Shown: piece by piece, positions 1 to 11,133 of the stretch
How positions within the stretch are numbered: position 1 is the stretch's first letter
Layout of the letters: each line of letters starts with the position of its first letter
Position numbers and translations under genes: made by a program
From: Aquilaria yunnanensis
Lineage: Eukaryota > Streptophyta > Magnoliopsida > Malvales > Thymelaeaceae
Assembly: GCA_039654915.1 (NCBI GenBank)
Contig: CM077595.1
Span: forward strand, 44,485,501-44,549,500
DNA length: 64,000 nucleotides
Reading direction: 5' to 3'
The notes under the pieces: model-generated
What the model was told of the DNA's origin: nothing
Databases searched by the model: none
What the model saw: the letters and a program-made list of their open reading frames with translations, nothing else

Positions 1-750
1 CAAACCATCATTGGCATGTTACCTTATGAAGCATTATAAGGAAGAATGTGCATGACACCCCACTATTGGGGGGAAGCCTCAAATCTACTAGAGTTGGGTC
101 CCAAAATTATTGAAGAAACTACTACCAAAATCAAGAAAATTCAAGATAGATTAAAAGCAGCCAATGAAAGGACCATAGCCTATGTGAACAAAAGAATAAG
201 AGACTTGGAATTTGAGGTTGGTGACAATGTTTGGCTAAAAGTTGCGCCAACCAAAGGCACTGTCAAATTTTGCAGAAGAACTAAGTTAGCTCTAATATAC
301 ACAGGTCCTTATGAGATATTGGATAGAGTTGTCAAGGTAGCATACAGGTTAGCTCTACCGCTAAGCATGTCAAGTGTTCATATTATTTTTCACATCAGTA
401 TGCTTAAAAAGTGTCTATTGGACACAAAGCATGCTAATGTAGTGGAAGACATACAGTTGGAACCTAACTTGGCATATGAAGAGAAACCTATAGCTATCTT
501 AGCCAAGGATACCATAAGGTTAAGAAACAAGCTCATTCTTATGTTTAAAGTTCAGTGGTCACACCACTCTGAAAGAGAAGCAACCTGGGAAATTGAAATG
601 GACCTCATGGAAAGGTATCTTGAAGAATACGTAAAGCTACAGGCTATATTGGAGGACCAAAACTTTAAAGGGGGGAGGATTGTTACCACCTCACAAAAAT
701 GGGAGAACTACAAGTTTGGCAAAATGTCTACAAGCCGTTATATTGTGTAA
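1..750 (+). pseudogene. pol C-terminus: integrase tail plus chromodomain (D1)
   Basis: The frame is open from base 1, apart from a TAA at 37-39, to a TAA at about 748. The first part matches the end of a Ty3 integrase core (PYEAL..GR..MTP), followed by the basic integrase C-terminal region with VGDNVWLKV and YTGPYEILDRV..VAYRLALP. The last third is a chromodomain-like segment (FKVQWSHHSEREATWE), which tethers integrase of Tekay/Del-type chromoviruses to chromatin. Reading continues past the polypurine tract into the LTR, so the last 25 or so residues are LTR-encoded. The catalytic core lies outside the window. It is cut off at the left edge and not functional alone. Confidence 0.85.
667..679 (+). 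other. Polypurine tract of D1
   Basis: AAAGGGGGGAGGA lies one base before the LTR start TGTTACC. It is the expected plus-strand primer site for reverse transcription and fixes the start of the 3' LTR. Confidence 0.85.
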
Positions 751-2457
751 TTATCTTCATAGTGATTGAAGTGTATGGGGTAAATGGTATAATGAACACC
801 TCCTTAAAAGTGTTCCAAGTTGGTAACTTGGTCCCCAAGAAAACCCATAAGGATTGTTTGTTTGTCAAGCAACCTATTGAATTTTTTTGAAAGGTTTTAG
901 AAATTCGGGCACTCAATTGCAAAACTTTCACAAAAGAGATTTGGAGAGCTATGAGAAGGATATGAATGGTATGAAAGTTCTATTGGAAGACCAAATTGCT
1001 CATAGAAGACAAGTTTGGACAAAGGAAACACTAAAGGCATTAAGGACCTGAATGTCTTAGTGTAAACCTAAGGGTTATCCTAGGAAGCGGTAAAGTTGTG
1101 GGGTTATCCCACCTAGGGGAGGCTGGTTTTGGCTTGTAAATGGGTAAAAAATGTTGGGCACATGTGGACTAATGAGTTTAAGACCAAAAAACCATAATTA
1201 GTGAGAAGGGAAATGGCATAAAGCAAGGTTAAGCTTTTAAGTGTGTTTTGCACCCTTAAGCTCATTTAAGCCCATTTATGTGGCCAACTTACTTATCTCT
1301 CTCCCATTTTTAGCTTCCTCTAGCCCAAGAAGATAGCCACACTTCCTCCGTAGCCACCATACGATCAAACTCAAAACTGCTTGCATTTGAAGTCAATAAG
1401 GCACAATTGGAAGCTATCTGGTGCTATTAGTTGAGTGCACCTAGGATCAAGCTCCAATTTTAGCATACCCATCAAGGTAAGGGTTCTCTTGCTCTCATGG
1501 GTTGTTTTCTACATTTTCAAGCAACCATGGAGCTAGGGCTAAGCTTGGAAGAGAGCCATGAGGTTGATAAACCAAGCTTAGTGAGGGGAGTGCACATATC
1601 AAAGGTTTTGTGACCTAGTGTGAAGTGCACAAAGATGGAAGTGAAATGAGGGTTTCTAGAGCCCAAAGTTAGCACTAACTAGTGTTAAAATCCTCCTAAG
1701 ACCAAACCTTAGCTTAAGGAGGGCTGCCATAGTGATTTACTTAAGCTTATTACATGTTTTATGGACTTACCTATGGTTTATGTTGCTGCCACATTTCATG
1801 TGTTTGTTGGTTGTGAATGGCTACTGCATTTGGTTCCTATATATTGTATATATGCATTGTGGTTTTGTTTCCTAGTGTCTTTGGATGCAGGTTTTAATGA
1901 TCGTTACTTTTCCTTAGCAAACCAAGTGTTTCCCATACTAAGTTTCACAATGAAACTCCCCTCAATTATGTCATTTCAGGTCCAACTGAAAGATCACATT
2001 CAAACTGACCCTTTTGGTTTGAGTTTTGATCTAAAACTTTTGGTACTTAAAGTTCCATGTATCTAGTTATGATCTAAATGGTTGGGTGATTTTAGGAGCA
2101 CATTTGGTATTTTTAGTGATGGTGCTTATTGTGTGAAGCAGCAACTGCCCAACATCATATTTCTAGAGTCCATTGTGTCTTAGGTACTCCTGTAACTTAG
2201 GTAGTGTATTAAGCTAGTTTAAGACCATTATGTAGTGCATATATTCATGTACATGTAGTGTATGTAAAATGAGAAAAGTATGTGAACATTTGACTAATGC
2301 TTTGGCTATGTATGTGATGTGGTGCAAAGTTGCCTAAGTGTGGATGATAGGCTGCTTACTTGAAAATTCTGTTTTGGCCACACAAAGTTGCTAGATGCAA
2401 GAGAATGTATTTCCCATATGTATTTGACACAAATGGGGTAGCTTTGTAGGGCTTTCC
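681..2457 (+). repeat. 3' LTR of D1, first part
   Basis: Starts TGTTACC just after the polypurine tract. It aligns by eye over its length with the reverse complement of the solo LTR at 19915-22395 and with the remnant at 14245-16283. It is cut at 2457 by element A, and the last five bases (TTTCC) are the target-site copy. Open frames inside it, such as 1761-2066, are not supported as genes. Confidence 0.88.
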
Positions 2458-4882
2458 TAACATGGCCTCCCTCGGCCTTACCTAGAAAGCCTGTGAGAAC
2501 AAGTCTTATGGTGGTTACAATTGGCTAGTTATATATGTGTGTGGATTAAAACTCTGTGATACTAGTTGATTAACCTAGAATATCCAAGATGCATGTTCTT
2601 CATGCTTTGACTTAAGCTAAAGCAAATTATAAAAAAATTCACTTGGCCAAGTATTTTAATAGAAAATAGGCCCAAAACACCAAAGCATACAAAGTCAACA
2701 TTGACATGAATTTACTACACATAACAACTGTGTGGAAGCATTCATACATAAAGTAGACTAACGCCCTCACCCAAAAGCAACCCTCGAGTCTAAGACTCCA
2801 TTCATAAACAAAAGAGGCAACTAGCACATACAATATACAGAGGCTGTCCTACTGAGATCTTTTCATTTAACTCCCACCTTAGATGCAATCCCGATGGTGA
2901 GCCTCAAAAAGTCCTCCAATTGCTCAACTAGCCACTACAGCCAACAAAAACTATAGTTAGTACTGCTGCTTTACCAACAAGTAGCTAATAAAACTAAAAT
3001 CATAAAGATTCTCAAATCCTAATACCTGTAAAAGAAAACTACCACAACAACCCTCAGTGGTTATCGGGTTTAACATCGTCAGAATCTGCACAACATAAAC
3101 TAAGCAGTGAGAATTGTAATTCTCAGTAAGGGTCTTCACCTGTAAGAAAATATACTAAGGACAACATATATATAACCATATGTAATCTACTATGAGCTCG
3201 TATACCATGAGGCTAAAGTTAATGAGCATAAGTTTCAGTCCCTTGGGACTTGTCCTTTACTTAGTCCTTGAACTACAAGGCGAAGCCTTGTCTACTAGTA
3301 AGCATTGCGTACTAGTCTAACTAGTGAAGTTCTCCACTAGTTGAACCTCCTTTATGTTGTACAGGGGCACTATGGTTGGACTGATAATTCCTAGGTTTTG
3401 AAGAACCCATTAGGTGTACAAAGGTTTCCTCATCAAGGCCATGAACCTGAAGGTGCAAGTAAGGTCTCGATGGTGCTAAACCTTCCACCTCCTATAATGG
3501 TGTGTATGTTATGGCCTAGGAACTAGTTTTCTCATAAGGTACATTTACCATTTACCAAACTATGAGAAAACACCTAGATCACAAAAGAGTTTTTTAGATG
3601 TTCTGGAGTGCCACTGTACCATTACAACCCTTAGGCACCCATAGGACCATCTTTGCCCTTCCCTGGATCTCATTTGAAAAAGCTGAAATTTGCTGAAAAA
3701 GGCCAATAGAGCCTAGGCACTAAGAGGGGGTCTCTAGGGCCTAGGCTCCATGAGTACCTAAGCACTTAAGGCTTAGGCACCGGCAGCACTCTGTTCTACG
3801 GAGTGAAAAATGCACCTTGGGCACTAATGCGCCAGGAGCCCTTGTTCTGAACCTCAAAAACACTCTCCTTAGCCTGATTGGTGGTTTCCTATGAGTTTAA
3901 GGCATACAATATATGCCTAAACACACCATAAACCTATAAAAAAACTTATATAGGCCACAAATACACCATGACAAACTTCCTATGATGCATCAAGACATCA
4001 CACAATCCACAATTCCAAGCCTAGTCCACCATAAACACACTTGCCCATAATCAATGCTATTCATGAAACTACTTGATTTCATCAAGAATCCACACTCAAA
4101 TAGCATCAATGAAACTTGAATCACTTAATCCCTTACCTCAACTTCAAGTAACAAGCAAGAATTATGCAACATTTTTGCGTCAACCAAGTTCCATAAAGTC
4201 CAACCTAAGTTTCAAGCAAATATGGGCACAAAACATCAAGTTACTAACTTCTAACCAAAACTCAAGCTCCCAATCAACTAATAAACATGAAATCAATCAA
4301 GAACACATTGATTGCCTCGTATCAAAAATAGGTGGTGGGAGGAAACATGCTTTCAACCTCCAAAGGAATGATTTTATGCTTGAAATGAGCTTCCAATGGC
4401 CTATATACTTATGGTGGCTTTTTTTTTCACCAAAAACTCTTGATTTTGGGCTAAATTGGATGAAGAAATGATGGTGTGGAGGATGAACTCGGGTTATAGG
4501 AGCCATCCCCCACTTTACCATCTTATAACCCAAGTTTAAAACCTAAGCCACCAAAGTATTAGACGTGGAACACTTAAACCCCCTTCTTTTGGTAACCTTA
4601 GTCATTCTTGGTCAATTCTTGTTTATTTCAACTAAGTTTGGGTTAAAGTTAAAATTTAGGTTATAAAACCTCATTTTTAACACTCGGGGCCCTGCCCAAC
4701 TATTCAGGATGTAAAATTACTGTTTTGCCCCTACACCTCATTTAGTGCCTAAACCTCCTTCGAACTTAGTGAAATTTGGTAAACTTCCTTATTCTTACTA
4801 TGTGAACTTGAAATAAGGTTCCAATCTATAAATTTAATTAATTACCTCCCTCAGCTGAGTTTTCTGCTTGGCGGGCTATAAC
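2458..4882 (-). repeat. 3' LTR of element A
   Basis: About 2425 bp, homologous along its length to 11134-13545. On the minus strand it begins TGTTATAGCCCGCC right after the polypurine tract. The far end (plus strand TAACATGGCC) is one base away from the TGACATCGCC of the other LTR. The two LTRs differ at many scattered sites and small indels, so this is an old insertion. Confidence 0.9.
3709..3836 (-). repeat. Short palindromic repeat module in the LTR of A (3' copy)
   Basis: Several spaced copies of a GTGCCTAGGC-like motif (plus strand GCCTAGGCAC, CCTAGGC, ACCTAAGCAC, GCTTAGGCAC, and a diverged GGGCACTAATGCGCC). The core CCTAGG is self-complementary. The module is 1.05 to 1.17 kb from the LTR start, the same place as a different palindrome set in element F. 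Confidence 0.6.
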
Positions 4883-4896
4883 ATTCTCCCCTTCTT
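4883..4896 (-). other. Polypurine tract of element A
   Basis: On the minus strand AGAAGAAGGGGAGAA runs directly into the LTR start TGTTATAGCC. Element F has the matching tract GAAGGAGGGGAGAA at 30108-30120. Confidence 0.85.
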
Positions 4897-6390
4897 CTGA
4901 AATTTGGTCTTCTAAATTTCACTGCAACTGAGGTAACTCACTAGGATACCTTTTCAGCATATCCTGCTCCATCTCCCAAGTAGCTTACTTCTCACTATGG
5001 ATTGACCAAAGGATCTTAACCATTGGAATCCACTTAGGTCGGAGCATCTTAACTTGCCTATTGAGAATCTTAATGGGCCTTTCCTCATAGGTTAAGTCCT
5101 CCTAGATGGGTACCACCGTTGGGTTAACTACTTGTCCTAAATCAACTGTGCACTTCCATAGAAGACTAACATGAAACATGTTGTGCACCTGGAACAAGTT
5201 GGGCGGTAATGCCAACCGATATGCCACCTTCCCAACTTTCTCCAAGATCTCATAGGGTCCGATATACCCAAGGGCCAACTTACCCCTCTGCCCAAACTGG
5301 GTTACTCCCTTCATAAGAGATATTTTGAGAAGTACTTTATCACCAATTCAAAACTCAAATCTCATCTCCTCAAATTTGCATACTTAGTCTGTCAGTCATT
5401 AGCTGCTTTAATCCATTTTTGGATTAATTTAATTTTTGCAGTGGTGTTAGCTATGATTTTCAGGCCAACGATTACCTTATTTGAAAGGTCAGCCCAACAA
5501 CGGGGCATCAAGCATCGCCTACCATACAGTGCCTCATATGGTACCATACTTATAAGAGTTTGATAACTATTATTGTAAATGAACTTAATTACTGGCAAGT
5601 GTTGGTCCAAATCACCTCTAAAGTCTACGGCACACATATGTAATATTTCTTCCAAGGTTTGAATCACTCTCTCATACTGCCAGTTAGTCTGAGGATGGAA
5701 GGTAGTACTAAGACTAACCTTACTTTCTAATGCCTCTTGGAAAGCATTCCAAAACCTTGATACAAACGAAGGATCCCTATCATATATGATCTAATCTGGT
5801 ATACCGTGCAACCTCACAACTTCCTTAATATATAACTGGCCCAACCTCTCCAATGTATAGGTAATCTTTATGGATATGAAGTGTGCCGATTTAGTCAACC
5901 TATCGACCACTACCCATACCGAGTCATGTTGGCTTTGGGTATTTGGCAACCTAACTAGGAAGTCCATTGTCATGGATCCCTACTTCCTCTCCGGTAGAGG
6001 TAAACTGTGGAGAGTACCTGTCGGCTTTTGATGTTCTGCCTTAGCCATTTGACATGTCAAACACTTAGCCACAAAGCTAGCTATATCTCTTTTGAGTCCT
6101 GGCCACCAAAAGTGCATCTTCAAATCATGGTACATCTTACTAACACCAGGATTCACACTCAACATACTACTATGTGCCTTCTGTTGGACTTGCTGCCTAA
6201 GTCCCTATACATTTGGCACATAGAGTCTTTCTCCATGGTGTAGTATTCCATCTTTGTACTGACACTCTTTTCCTATAGTACCAGACTTCTCTTCACCTGA
6301 AATCTTTTTCAACAACAAGTCCTTGCTTTGAGCTTCCTTCACCTTAGTCGACCAAGTTGACTAAATCTCCAAAGCGTAGACTAGGGACCT
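4897..6390 (-). pseudogene. Integrase and chromodomain-like tail of element A
   Basis: Readable from about 6390 down to 4900. The zinc-binding end is seen near 6165-6000 (HPGVSKMY-type block with WWPGLKRDI and CLTCQMAKAEHQKP). The core begins with MTMDFLVRLPN near 5973 (first Asp), continues with DRDPSF near 5780 (second Asp), and reaches the third acidic residue in the ERVIQTLEE block near 5655. The C-terminal GPYEILEKVGKVAYRLALPP block is at 5300-5200 and a chromodomain-like WSIHSE..ATWE segment near 5000. In-frame stops occur near 5990, 5792, 5390 and 5100, with at least one frameshift near 5320. It once inserted element cDNA; it is now inactive. Confidence 0.85.
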
Positions 6391-6399
6391 CTCTCAGTC

Positions 6400-7466
6400 T
6401 TGCTAAAACTCATGCAAGGTGGTGAGACAATCCCCCAAAGTCCTTCCAAAGGAACTTGTAGCTTGATCTTTACATAGGATCACTCCTGTGTACTTTTGAC
6501 TAACAGCATCTGCTAATACATTTCCTGTCCCAGCACAATACTCAACTGAGCAATCATAATTCTTTATGTATTCAATCCACCGACATTGCCTCATGTTCAA
6601 CTCTTTCTAACTGAACAAGTATTTCAAACTCTTATGGTCCATCAAAATTCAGAATGATCTCCCCAACAAGTAGTGCATCCAAAGATCAAGAGCGAAGACT
6701 ACCGCTGCTAGCTCAAGGTCGTGAACTAGGTAGTTCAACTTATTAGGCCTCAACTACCTTGAGCCATAAGCGTTTACCTATTTTTCCTGCATCAATAGAC
6801 AACCCAAACCAGAACCTGAAGCATCTGTGTACATCATGAAACCCTTATTTGGGTCTAGTAGAATGAGTATCGATGCACTAATCAACCTCTTCTTCAGTTC
6901 CCAATATGCTTCCTCATACTTTGGAGCCCAATCAAATTTCTGAGCTTTCTTGGTCAAGGCTGTCAATGGTATTGCTATCATAGAGAATTTTTCTATGAAT
7001 CTCCTATAGTAGCCTAGCAAGCCAAGAAAACTCCATATCTCTGTAACTATAGTCAGCCTCTTCCATTCTACTATTGCCTGAACATTTTTATGGTCAACTG
7101 ACAACCTCTAGCAACTAATGATATGCCGCAGAAATTGTATTCTCTCAGACCAAAACTCACACTTGGACAATTATGCATAGTACTGATTATCCTTCAACAT
7201 TTGCGAAACTGTCCTAAGGTGCTCCTCATGCTCCTAGGCAGATTGTGAGTATACCAAGATATCATCAATGAAGACTTCAACAAACGGATCCAAGAACAGT
7301 CTGAAGATCCTCTTCATGGCTTCCATGAATACTGCCAAGGCATTAGTCACACAAAAGAGGATAACTGTATACTCGTAGTGCCCGTATCTTGTCCTAAAGG
7401 CGGTCTTCAGGATATCTTCCTCCTTAACACTGATCTGGAAGTATCCAGACCAGAGGTCAATCCTAG
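6400..7466 (-). pseudogene. RT (C-terminal part) and RNase H of element A
   Basis: Starts beside the solo copia LTR with [11 protein letters not shown] (RT motif A). [11 protein letters not shown] (motif C, catalytic Asp pair kept) is near 7290-7250. RNase H follows, with YTDASGSGLG near 6830 and the IEYIKNYDCSVEYCAGTGNVLAD block near 6570-6500. It joins logically to the RT start at 8893-9690 on the other side of the solo LTR. Several TAG stops and one PFG-to-LFC change are visible. It is broken both by the insertion and by point mutations. Confidence 0.85.
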
Positions 7467-7471
7467 AGAAC

Positions 7472-8887
7472 TATTGAGTTTCGGGATCCAAACTACGCAG
7501 CGAAATTTAACCGAAACCCTCTAGGATCCAAGTGAAACGAAGTAAACCGGGTGTTGAAAAATTTTCATACCTAATTTTCTGTTGAGATCTTTCACTCAAC
7601 TGTAGAGTCGAATCACAAAACCTGAATAGTTGACGTGTTCAAGCACTCTATGGTATCCACACGAGCCTCTCGGGATCACCACACTTCCACTGTGTCCCGG
7701 TAGATGCATTTCTCTTGTGCTCGCAGTGCTAGCTTGCGTCCTTCAAGGAATTGCAAGAGAAGAGTGCGGCTATCCTTTTGGCATGCTAGGGCAAGGAGAC
7801 ATGTGAATTTCTCACTAAAAGTTGTATTTATAGTGAGAATCAACTTCCAGGCCTAATGGGGTTCAAAGCCCTAATCTAATTAGGCTTTAATTTCGGGCTT
7901 AATAATGGCTCAACTATTGGGCTCATTATTAATATGAAATTATTGTGAAACCAAAACCCAAATTATTAGCCCATGCACTCTAATGATCCAAATAGCTCTA
8001 TGTGTCTGACCTAATAGGCTCTTACCACATTGGTAATGATCATAAATCACATTTATGATCATAAGCAATGAGTGATTTCTAGCAACACATCATTGCTACC
8101 CAAGTGACAAGATTGTCGGTGATTCAACTAAACCTTTATGATCATTACCGATATATGCCGTTGTCCTTTTGGCCAAGATATCAAGACTAAGCACGAGACA
8201 TGGAATGTGTCATTCTTGTATAGCTCAATCTTTGGTTTCTTGATTACCGAGTAGACCAACTTAAACTGATGACATTGATATCATATATTAACTCATCTGA
8301 GCATGGCAGGCATTTTTCTAAGTCTTACTCTATCAAGGGGCTTGAAGATATCACTCCCATTACATAGGAGGGACAAATCCCATCTTGATCAAACAAATCC
8401 CTCCACATGATATGTGACATACCCAATGACCTCCTTCAAGTTCACTCAGTTACGAGCAACAAAGAAAAGTATCAAAGTATGTGACTCACATGTAGGGAAC
8501 CTTGATGATCTTAGGTCGAAGGACTACATATACCATGATCACTATGAGAATCACTTATGACACTCATATAACGATCCACGTAGTGTTCTCATGGTGGGTC
8601 GGTCCAGTACACAAGTTCTCCAACTTGTACCCATATGTAGACTACATATCTCATATTAATCTCCACATATGCTAGTCGCTATGTATTATTGCAACCTGCT
8701 CCACAATAATACTAGACTAGGGACATTTGAGAATATCATTATTCTAGGGTTATAATAATGTTTGTTACGTTACACAGAAACAAAACAACAAACATAATTG
8801 CTGGATTAATGCCTTAATAAAATATCATGACTCAATGTGGAAATAATACAATCATCTCATGATTGGCTTTTGGGCACAACACTAACA
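7472..8887 (-). repeat. Solo LTR of the copia C family
   Basis: A 1416-bp copy of the LTR seen at 45488-46900 plus 58019-58022. Minus-strand ends are TGTTAGTGTTGTGCC and CCCGAAACTCAATA. It is flanked by a perfect AGAAC duplication (7467-7471, 8888-8892) and lacks internal sequence, so it is a solo LTR, probably left by LTR-LTR recombination. It split element A within RT. A TATA box on the minus strand (CTATAAATAC, 7823-7832) lies between inverted copies of CTCACTA. Confidence 0.93.
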
Positions 8888-8892
8888 AGAAC

Positions 8893-9690
8893 ACCTTCAC
8901 TCCCCTCAGCCTATCAAACAAGTAGGAAGCGGATACTTATTCTTGACTGTCATTGCATTCAACTTTCTATAGTTAATGCATAGTCTCAAAGTTCCGTCCT
9001 TCTTCTTCACAAATAATATTGGGGCTCCCCATGGTGATACACTAGGCCTTATAAAGCCTTCCTCTAATAGTTCCTCTAACTGCTTCTTTAACTTATCCAG
9101 TTCAGGAGCTGACATTTGATAAAGAGGTATTGAAATCAGTTCTGTGCCAGTCTGGAGGTGAATCAAAAACTTGGTGTCCCACTTCGGTGGTAACATAGGC
9201 AACCCCATTGGGAACACCTCGGGAAACTGATTGGCTAAAGGAATTTCCCTAAGTTCTTCTTCTATGGACACCCCATTCAAAGCATAATACTTCTCCTCAT
9301 CAACTATGGGGATGGAATCCATAAGTCTCAAGTGCAAACTCTTAGCACTAGATGCTAACCCTCCCGTGCAAGTCACTTTAGCTCCTTGAGCATCAGTAAC
9401 ATTGACTGAGCGATTAGCATAGTCAATTTGTGCCTTGTGCTTACTTAGCCAATCCATTGCCAATACTAGCTCATAGGACCTCAACTCTATCACCCATAAC
9501 TCACAAGAGAAATCATGGTTCCCTAACTGCAAAGGATACCTAGTAACCACCTTATTGCTCATAATAAAAGTCTTCCCAGTAGTTCTAATGAGTCTCAACT
9601 TATCTGAGATTTCTCATTGCAATTTAAGCTTATCTACCATGGCAGACGATATCACAAAAAGAGTAGCTCCCATATCAAAAAGTACTCTGA
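8893..9690 (-). pseudogene. Protease and N-terminal RT of element A
   Basis: Reads from the protease active-site region (VRVLFDMGATLFVISS near 9690-9640) through [26 protein letters not shown] (9490-9420) into the RT start ([20 protein letters not shown] near 9030-8960). The aspartic protease triad DTG has become DMG. RT is cut by the solo copia LTR after NKYPLPT, and RT motif A resumes at 7466. A stop or frame break lies near 9600. Homology with the equivalent segment of element F (26730-27500) is obvious. Confidence 0.85.
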
Positions 9691-9699
9691 CACTACTGT

Positions 9700-10996
9700 T
9701 CTAAAAACTAAAATTACCTCGAATGACGGCTGGCTCCTTGGTTACTTGACTAGCCTAGGTAAAGACCCTCGGGTCAACTGCAACTGCGGCCACACTAGGT
9801 CGATTTCCTATGGCAAAGGGTACAAGGGGTAGATTCCTAGGCAGACTTGGCAAGGGTCAAGCTTGTGGGCATTCTATCGTCCAATGACCACTCTAACTAC
9901 AAATGTTGCAAATGTCTGTTCCCAAAGTGCATGGCGTTGTGCCATGCCTGCACTTAGGGCACAAACCCACCTTATTCCTCTTAAATGGTCCTTGACTTTC
10001 AGTTACCATTCCTACCATTTTTTATTTCCCAGTGCTTGTTCCTAGGTTGGATGGTCCAACCTATACTTTCTTGCTTGATATTATTGAATCTTCTATCTCT
10101 CTCTCTAAGGCCAATGCCTTTTGAACCACTCGGTGATAGCTTCAGATCTCCACCATCGCGATATACCTTCAAAGCATGGGCGTAAGGCCTTAAAAGAACT
10201 GTTTGACCTTCAACTCCTCATTATAGGCCATATAAGAAGCATACCGTATGAGTGAATTGTAACGTTGCCCATACTCCCTCATAGACATCTCTCCCTAAAC
10301 TAGATTTTCAAACTGAATCCTCCTCTGATCTTGTGCAACTTCACTAATATATTCCTGTCGGAACTTCCTCTCAAAGTCTGACCACTTAAACACCTTTTTC
10401 TTGTGCTCCAGTCTAGTGTCATTACTTTCCCTCAACATCTCCATTACATCATCCCACCATAAACTAGCCCTCCCCCAAAGAAAGAAAGGTACTAAGGCCA
10501 TCCTTTGCTTGGACTCATACCCTCCATAAGTAAAAATTTGGTTCATTCTTGACAACCAATCCTCTACTCTATCTAGGTCGCCTAACCCATCAAAATTTGG
10601 TGGGTCAACTGTTTTGAATTTCTCGAGCAATCTCTTATGGTGTAGGGTTTCTCCCATCCCTGGAGCCTTAATATCATTTAGCTCCTCCTCATGCTAATAA
10701 ACAAGATCTTGCCTCTCATGGGCCCTATTCACTTACCGTTGATCAGCCTGCCTCTCTTGACCTTGGGGTGGATCATTCCCCTGCTCATCATTTCCTTCCT
10801 GAGTAGCCCCTTCATTTTCTTGGTTTGAAAATAACTCCATCAAAAGAATGGTCATACCTTATGCCATTTGTACCAAGGTCTGAGTCATCCCTCGAAGCAC
10901 ATTGGATATTTCATCTAACCTTGCCACAATTGAATCACTAGAACCTTCACTAGGTTCTTTAGTTCCTCAAGAAGCCCTTGACCTAGTGTCAACCAT
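9700..10996 (-). pseudogene. gag of element A
   Basis: Start taken at the ATG at 10996, which matches the gag start of element F (ATGGTTGACACT). The capsid domain is clear at 10657-10295: DWLSRMNQIFTYGGYES and RASLWWDDVMEMLRES, then FERKFRQEYISEVAQDQRRIQFENL. The C-terminal zinc-knuckle region (roughly 10000-9850) can be traced by comparison with F but carries stops. Gag would form the cytoplasmic virus-like particle. Multiple nonsense codons (a TAG after FENLV, others upstream) kill it. Confidence 0.82.
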
Positions 10997-11118
10997 AGCA
11001 ACCTGCAACCAAAGCCTGATGACATTTCACAGATGTTGATCAGTACTAACTATGCGAGCACATGGATTTTAAATTAGATCTCAGTCCTAGCCTCCAATGT
11101 TTATGAAGCGAGCTTTAG

Positions 11119-11130
11119 GCTCTAATACCA
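11119..11130 (-). other. Primer-binding site of element A
   Basis: The minus strand reads TGGTATTAGAGC three bases inside the 5' LTR. This is the plant initiator-Met-tRNA complement TGGTATCAGAGC with one C-to-T change. Confidence 0.85.
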
Positions 11131-11133
11131 AAC

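Noticed and set aside
1761..2066. 101-codon frame rich in hydrophobic residues
   Set aside because: It lies in the D1 LTR and is not open in the other LTR copies at the same place.
4073..4471. 132-codon frame with Ser/Asn-rich sequence (also 12839-13063)
   Set aside because: It is in the LTR of element A, on the strand opposite transcription; the other LTR copy is broken.
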